64,000 bases of DNA, from positions 143,787,108 to 143,851,107 of the forward strand of contig NC_092804.1 of assembly GCF_040954645.1 (NCBI RefSeq). The letters run 5' to 3'. The position numbers were made by a program, and so were the translations under genes. Positions 59,350-64,000 of the stretch are shown piece after piece (the first letter of the stretch is position 1; each line of letters opens with the position of its first letter). Source of the stretch: Diabrotica undecimpunctata. Its lineage: Eukaryota > Arthropoda > Insecta > Coleoptera > Chrysomelidae. The notes under the pieces were generated by a model. The model saw nothing but the letters and a program-made list of their open reading frames with translations. It made no database searches and was not told the DNA's origin.

Positions 59350-59377
59350 TTTCGCCAATTTTCATTGGCATCATCAG
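59350..59377 (-). ncRNA. Hammerhead-like ribozyme core (copy 3)
   Basis: The - strand reads CUGAUGA, U, GCCAAU, GAAA loop, AUUGGC, GAAA, with a perfect 6-bp stem II. The flank downstream (GAGTAC, then CTGTATACCCAA) is shared with copy 1 at 20861. As in the other copies there is one extra U before stem II, and stems I and III are uncertain. Confidence 0.55.
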
Positions 59378-60410
59378 ATGAGAGCTACAATTATTTAAAA
59401 CATGGTAAAATATAATTTAATAATAGTTTGTTGTTTATATACTTACTTAATTGAGGTTAATGGCAGTGCGATTTATTTTAATACCATCAAGTAAAAATTT
59501 TTTTGTTGGAATAATGTTGAATGTAGTTGATGTTGATTACAAATTAAAATATAGGAAACAAATACAATTCAAATTAAAAATAAAACAGACACAACGTTTA
59601 GTTCGGTAAATGTCATTAAGGTTAAGTACTAGAACTATCAAATATCGAATGTTATTAATTGACTTTTGTGAAGATGATTAGTTCCATGGTGTTGACGTAG
59701 TAGTTGTTTATTTGATTAATATTTACTGTAAGGTGTGTTATAGTTGAAAAAATTTTTGAAATTACATTATGTGTTGTATTAATTATTTGATAGTTATATG
59801 TGTCTATTTATAACATTATAAATAGACCTTTGAAGAGTCCTATTCAAAAATGCCCCGTTTAAACAAATCGAAGGTTGAAGGGTGCCGGACATTTATGCCG
59901 GAAACAATTCAAATTCAAAAGATCACCTTTTTCTGCTACGGAAAATATTGCCCCGATTTCTCACCAAAATCAATGTTGAGACTTTAGTTTAGATACTCTT
60001 GAATCTCAAAAATACTCATTTACATATTTTTCAAGCCTCGAAAATGCATATTAGGTATCGTATTTTTCGGATTTTAAATCGCCTATATCTCCAAAACTAT
60101 TAACTTTTGAGAAAAATGACATAGATCTTATTTAGAGTCACCCAAAAACCTAAAAAATATTTCTTGGAGCACAAAAGGTGATATTTTGAATTTGTTTAAA
60201 AAATTGTTTAAACAATTTCTGCCCAAAAATTGAGAAATTTTCCTGAATATAATTATGTAAAAATTAATAAAAATTATATAATTTTTCTTGAAATATGCGT
60301 TTGATGAACTGATCCCTTTTCTTAATTTCCACGCCAATGGTCGGCATTGACATCAAAGAATCTTAAAAGCCGACGCTTGGCAAATTGACATTGGAAAAAG
60401 TATAACATTT

Positions 60411-62187
60411 AGTGACGTTGTTCGCCGTAGATTAAATGTTAAAAACCCAAAACATATGTCCAAACAATATCATTTAAGGTCGCGTGGAGGAAAATTAATT
60501 AGAGTATGCATGAAGTTTCTTTGTAACACATTATCAATAAGTCACGGCATGTTAGATACTAGACTTTGTCAAATATGGGCAATTATTCTGGCACTGATAA
60601 AAAAATTGGTAACAGACCAGTGAATAATGCTACATCAGAGAAAAATAATGCACTTGTAAAATCTCACATAGACTCTTTTCCTAGGATGGAGTCTCATTAC
60701 TACAGGCGTGATAGTACAAAACTATATTTGGCATCTGATTTAAATATAAGTATAATGTACCGTTTATACAAAGAGTGTAGATGGACCTGTGTCATATTAC
60801 GTATATAAAAACATTTTTCACTCATATGATCCAGTATTAAGCTTTTATCAACCAAAAAAGGATCAATGTACCAAATGTAATACATACAATGCATCTTTAG
60901 ACAAAAGTGACTTGGAAAATGAGTGGTAAGCACACAAAAATAGAGAAAAGGAAGCAATGCAGATGAAACATTCTGACAAAATAAGAGCAGAAGAGGATCA
61001 AGGAAAACATTTAGATCTATTTCGTTTGATCTACAAAGCATTTTAACACTTCCATTTGCAGGTGACTCTGCAATATTTTATAAAAGAAAGTTAAATGCAT
61101 ACAATTTTACGATTTTTGATCCCCATTCAAAAAATGGTTTTTGTTACGTGTGGGATGAGTGCAATGGTCAGAAGGGAAGTACTGAAGTAGCTACATGCAT
61201 TTTAAAATATTTAGGTTCCTTACCTGATACTGTCAAGTATGTATCTAGTTTCTCTGACACATGTAGAGGTCAGAATCGAAATAAACACATCTCTGCTGCA
61301 ATGTTATATGCTGTAAATGTATCTAGCCATTTAAAAATAATAGATTTAAAGTACATGGAGAGTGGACATTCCTACTTAGAAGTAGAATCAATGCATGCCA
61401 CTATAGAAAGAGCAAGGAAGCATAAGAAAATTTACACTACCAGGGAATGGGCACTGCTAATCTCGACTGCCAGAATTAATCCAAGAAATTATGAAGTCAA
61501 TGTATTAAATAACCAAGATTTTCACGATTTTAAAGCGCTGACAACAGAAGTGTTACACAACACAACAAAAAACACCAACGGGGAGACGGTAAATTGGTTA
61601 AAAATTAAGTGGCTACGATTTTCTAAAGGGAAACCTAACCTTATTCTTTATAAGTACAATTTAAATGCTGAAGAGTTTATGAACATTAATATTAATCAGA
61701 AGAGGAATGCCAAGGTAAACTGTAAAGTATTGTATTATTTAACATTTTATTTTGACTAAGTTGGAAAATTGAAACCTTTAGCTTTTCATCAAAGTTAAAA
61801 ATGTGTTCACCATTATCACCAAAACTACTAAACACTAAACTTAACACTTGAACTAAATTAGCATCATCAGGAGACGACTAAGATAGTGGTGAACACACTT
61901 TTCAACTTTAATTTTGACTAGAGTAGCCTTCTTTCTTCTTTTTACTGCACTTTGTAAAGCAGTGAGAATGGATTACACCGATGTTTGTTATTTTGCAGGT
62001 AGCAGATTTGCAGCAAATAAATTTAAAGAAGGCTTTTCCCAATCTGCTTCCCATCAGTAAACAAAAAAAAAAGAAGGATTTGCTCAGTTTATTGGAAACT
62101 CACGTCATACCAAGAGAGTATGAAGCATTTTATAACACTTTACCAACAAGTAATAGAATAAGATATGATAATTCTGATGATGAATAA
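60411..62187 (+). pseudogene. DUF7869-type transposon gene, 3' exons (broken)
   Basis: Recognisable from about 60411: RRLNVKNPKHMSKQYHLRS, RVCMKFLCNTLSISH, a frameshift, KKIGNRPVNNATSEKNN and VKSHIDSFPRMESHYYRRDS. Then SFYQPKKDQCTKCNTYNASL (Cys pair), a stop in ENEW.AHKN, and another frameshift before SFDLQSILTLPFAG. The best preserved part is 61148-61714: WDECNGQKGSTEVATCILKYLG, FSDTCRGQNRN, ESGHSYLEVESMHATIE. The first two Asp are 33 residues apart, and an acidic third candidate (E78, E80 or E87 of this block) follows, an RNase-H-fold-like D-D-E pattern. It splices at AAG|GTAAAC (61714) to 61999 (TTTTGCAG|GTAGCAG), reading VADLQQINLKKAFPNLLPISK ... YEAFYNTLP, stop TAA 62185-62187 overlapping AATAAA. 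That the family is a transposase is inferred from this element's TIRs. Confidence 0.8.
61770..61925. repeat. Small inverted-repeat insertion in the last intron of the transposon gene
   Basis: AAGTTAAAAATGTGTTCACC (to about 61812) and its inverted partner GGTGAACACACTTTTCAACTT (from about 61887) form arms of at least 27 bp with few mismatches. They flank about 65 bp that includes CATCATCAGG. It looks like a very short MITE. Confidence 0.6.
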
Positions 62188-62600
62188 ATATTTGTATTCA
62201 TTCTTTTTGCGAATTAAACAATTTTTCCTTGATATTTTTTATTTAATTTCATTTAGAAACTTATAGTATATAACTGTCAAATGGGGTATGTACAATATAA
62301 GAAACTCCATGTGGTAAGTACATACCTATAAGTACAAAAATCTATATTTAAGTATTTAAAAGTAAGTAAACTTTTTTAAACTAATAACTATGTGACAGAT
62401 AACGGTTCTGTACTCAAGCTTACACAAAACTAAATTTATAGAAATTAAGACCTACACACGCTGTCTAACAGAACTTTCAAATGGCTGTACTGTAAAATGT
62501 TAGTTTTTGCACTTACCACAATTGTGCGCTATGCCATCGATATATTATATTTTGTACATAATATAAATCGTTGTTGGCAATAATAAAAGATTTATCTTAC

Positions 62601-62789
62601 CATTCACTATTAGTCCAATAATTAATGATGAGAAGACCTTGTCGTAACCTTGACACAGTTTCGACTGTCTGATCATGAGATTTCGCGGCATTTATAATAC
62701 GTAATACAGCCATAGCATCTCTCAACAGAATTGAAAAAACTAAAGACCACTCTAAACAATTTGCTTCCATAAACAATTGCAAAAGATAC
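62601..62789 (-). CDS. RIC1: RIC1, penultimate coding exon
   Basis: - strand exon: acceptor TTTTCAG before 62789, donor GAATG|GTAAGA after 62601. With the upstream exon it encodes SEVQLRYLLQLFMEANCLEW, continuing to LLRDAMAVLR and LRQGLLIINYWTNSEC. The human protein, as I recall, has SQVQLRYLLHIFMEAGCLDW and GLHAVDRWASTDC at the same place. It is a helical segment of the conserved RIC1 C-terminal domain. Split codons AG|G (Arg) and TG|C (Cys) join exactly on both sides. Confidence 0.92.
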
Positions 62790-63557
62790 CTGAAAACGAA
62801 AATAGATTTATTTGTTATTGAGTTTAGTGTACGCAAAAGAACAACTTTGCTCTAATACTAATACAACAATTACGGCATTGGTGCTATTCATCATCATCAT
62901 CAGTGGTGCTACAGCTCTAGTTGAGCCTTGACCTTCCCCAGTCTATTTCGCCAGTCGTTTCTGTTCATCGCCAATTTACCGCGCCGATTTTCCTTGCGTC
63001 CTCGTCCACACCGTCCCTCCATCTCAGTCGTGGTCTGCCTCTACTCCTATTTCCCACTGGGACCGATAATAGAGTTCGTCTGGGTGGGTAATTTTCATTT
63101 GCTCTTGACCATTGGTGCTATTAATAAGATTAAATTTTTTCCTGTTCCAACAGTTCAATTTCTAGTGGTGAAATTAGCATCGTATTTTAAAACCTGCTCT
63201 TTAAAATCCTACGTTATATTGATGCCATCTTATGTAATATAGAGGTCATTGCATGTGCAGAACGTAAACAGGCATTGTTGGGAATTGCAAAGACCTTATT
63301 TCAACAAATTTAGAGAAATATAATTTAGAAATGAGAAATTGATAATAAACAGGAACTTCCGGTTGGATAAAGCGTCTATTGACCGAAGAACAGAAAGCAG
63401 CTAGGTTGAATTAGTTTTTGTTTTATTATTATTATACAATGATATCGAGCCAAAGCAGAGTTCATGTGGCCCAAAGTACAAAATATTTGTAGGTACTAAA
63501 GTAAATAATAATAAATTTAAAATTATTATTATTATCACTTAAATCAGTAAAACTCAC
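62790..63557 (-). other. RIC1 intron, about 770 bp
   Basis: Donor GTGAGT at 63557 and acceptor TTTTCAG ending at 62790 (- strand). It contains the LINE 3' fragment at 62885-63105; the rest is A+T-rich with short ATT runs. Confidence 0.85.
62885..63105 (-). mobile_element. LINE 3' fragment with (GATGAT)n tail inside a RIC1 intron
   Basis: On the - strand: RSRGRPRLRWRDGVDEDARKIGAVNWR, then AGAGCTGTAGCACCACTGATGATGATG-type tail. The GRPxxRWxDxVxxDxxxxGxxxW pattern is the C-terminal end of insect RTE-like LINE proteins, and the run of GAT is their usual tail. 5'-truncated, same orientation as RIC1. Confidence 0.78.
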
Positions 63558-64000
63558 CTTAATTGTACTTCAGATCTTTGGGATCCTTTGTTATCAGAGT
63601 TAGATAACTGTTCTAATATCTTAGTGGACGGAACTTCCCAGTTATCGATACCAGGTAAGCCTAAATCTCTTTCATCTCCCCACATAGAGCTTACAGTGCT
63701 CATGAGAGACTCATCTATCGCAGAACTTAATACAGTAGACTTTAAGTTGAAACTTGTGCCAAAACTGTCGGTCATCTTCTTCTCAGAATGTTCAATAGAT
63801 TCGTTTTTATTTCTATCTACATGAGTACTACACATACTTTGTTCGTCTATATCTGTTTCGGCCATCTGACTAGTTTGATCGAGAGTATTAACAGGCGTCA
63901 CCAAACCCGTATACGGTAGACCTTGAAGTGACATGTAACCACTGTCCCCAATCCGACTAGAAGTGGCAGGATAATTAAAAACTTCTCCTTTTAACGATCG
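63558..64000 (-). CDS. RIC1: RIC1, internal coding exon, runs off the window
   Basis: The - strand is open from the window edge (RSLKGEVFNYPATSS...) to the donor AAG|GTGAGT after 63558. It is low-complexity Ser/Thr-rich (GDSGYMSLQGLPYTGLVTP, ESLMSTVSSMWGDERDLG, WEVPSTKILEQLSN), ending KGSQRSEVQLR. The position just before the conserved SEVQLRYLL block, and a TELSSMV...W-type stretch, match the disordered linker after the RIC1 domain as I recall it from human. The WD40 repeats and RIC1 domain must lie beyond 64000. Confidence 0.9.

Larger units (their letters stand above)
58561..60410. other. Insertion debris within the big transposon
   Basis: Contains TACAGTGTGTCAC at 58623, which resembles one end of a mariner-like or MITE family, then the (AT)n tract and hammerhead-like motif listed separately. 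The A+T-rich block at 59.8-60.35 kb has a small CCGGACATTTATGCCGG palindrome (about 59886). The - strand frames here (58655-58855, 60128-60337) are not recognised. Confidence 0.4.
55107..62540 (+). mobile_element. 7.4-kb DNA transposon with 34-bp TIRs carrying a spliced DUF7869-type gene
   Basis: The left end TCGATGGTATAGTGCACA (55107) and the right end (reverse complement from 62540, TCGATGGCATAGCGCACA) match at 30 of 34 positions through the shared TGTGGTAAGTrCAAA. TA flanks both ends (55105-55106 and 62541-62542) and is the likely target duplication. TGTGGTAAGTA-like motifs recur near both ends in both orientations (for example 55126, 55208, 55310 reversed, 55355, 62313, 62512 reversed), as transposase-binding sites do. 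The internal gene is broken, and an IS630-like element and other DNA (about 56.5-60.35 kb) have entered it, so the original element was perhaps 3.5-4 kb. I know no named superfamily with this combination. Confidence 0.82.
55058..62600 (-). other. Last RIC1 intron, 7.5 kb, almost entirely transposon
   Basis: Donor GTAAGA at 62600 and acceptor TTTTTTAG ending at 55058 (- strand). Only 55058-55104 (47 bp) and 62543-62600 (58 bp) lie outside the transposon TIR and target sequences. The pre-insertion intron was therefore about 105 bp, a normal insect size. Confidence 0.88.

Noticed and set aside
61861..61890. A fourth hammerhead-like motif (- strand CTGATGATGCTAA)
   Set aside because: It has CTGATGA but no complementary stem II and no GAAA at the right place; it belongs to the small inverted-repeat insertion.
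62888..62905. CTGATGATGATGATG on the - strand as a ribozyme core
   Set aside because: It is the GAT-repeat tail of the LINE fragment at 62885-63105; no stem II or GAAA follows.
63588..63824. + strand 78-codon frame at the window end
   Set aside because: Antisense to the RIC1 exon, which has exact splice phases and a family match.

Overview
The window looks like A+T-rich nuclear DNA of an insect, most likely a beetle (order inferred, not proven). It has long intergenic stretches with no coding signal, GT/AG introns, and a dense mix of decayed transposable elements. No rRNA, tRNA, operon or CRISPR array was seen. Only two host genes can be supported, and they converge. CRTC (CREB-regulated transcription coactivator) ends at 7933 on the + strand. 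RIC1 (called Rich in flies, a subunit of the Rab6 exchange factor) runs on the - strand from beyond 64000 to its stop at 54727. About 46.8 kb lies between their stop codons and I found no host gene in it.

Layout. 1-4100: mostly featureless, with a LINE 3' tail and a hairpin. 4106-4395: a MITE with a 6-bp target duplication. 5045-7933: the last two CRTC coding exons, with a decayed Tc1 copy in the intron. 8959-9632: a long inverted repeat. 10066-11108: a 5'-truncated LINE copy with a 14-bp target duplication. 11-19 kb: two small inverted-repeat elements, otherwise featureless. 19.7-27.6 kb: RTE-like LINE wreckage, including one copy nested in another, plus a mariner scrap and AT microsatellites. 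30.2-31.7 kb: a nearly complete Tc1 element with long TIRs. 31.8-54.2 kb: fragments of RTE-like, RNase-H-bearing and Penelope-like retroelements, and a FLYWCH-MULE transposase pseudogene. 54.7-64 kb: RIC1.

The most notable object is a 7.4-kb DNA transposon at about 55107-62540. It fills almost all of the last RIC1 intron; only 47 and 58 bp of host intron remain at its edges. It has 34-bp terminal inverted repeats, probable TA target duplications and repeated subterminal TGTGGTAAGTA motifs. It carries a multi-exon gene, now broken, of the insect protein family I know as DUF7869, with a D-x33-D...E pattern resembling an RNase-H-fold transposase. Nested inside it are an intact 457-codon IS630/Tc1-like transposase ORF with DD82 spacing whose third catalytic residue is Gly instead of Glu, and a hammerhead-like motif beside an AT microsatellite.

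The same hammerhead-like motif (CTGATGA, a 6-bp stem, GAAA) occurs three times, each time with a (TA)n tract about 65-130 bp downstream. This suggests a ribozyme-bearing retroelement family. A GIY-YIG fragment of a Penelope-like element at 45.9-46.1 kb is a possible relative. All function calls come from reading motifs and recalling families; no database search was run.
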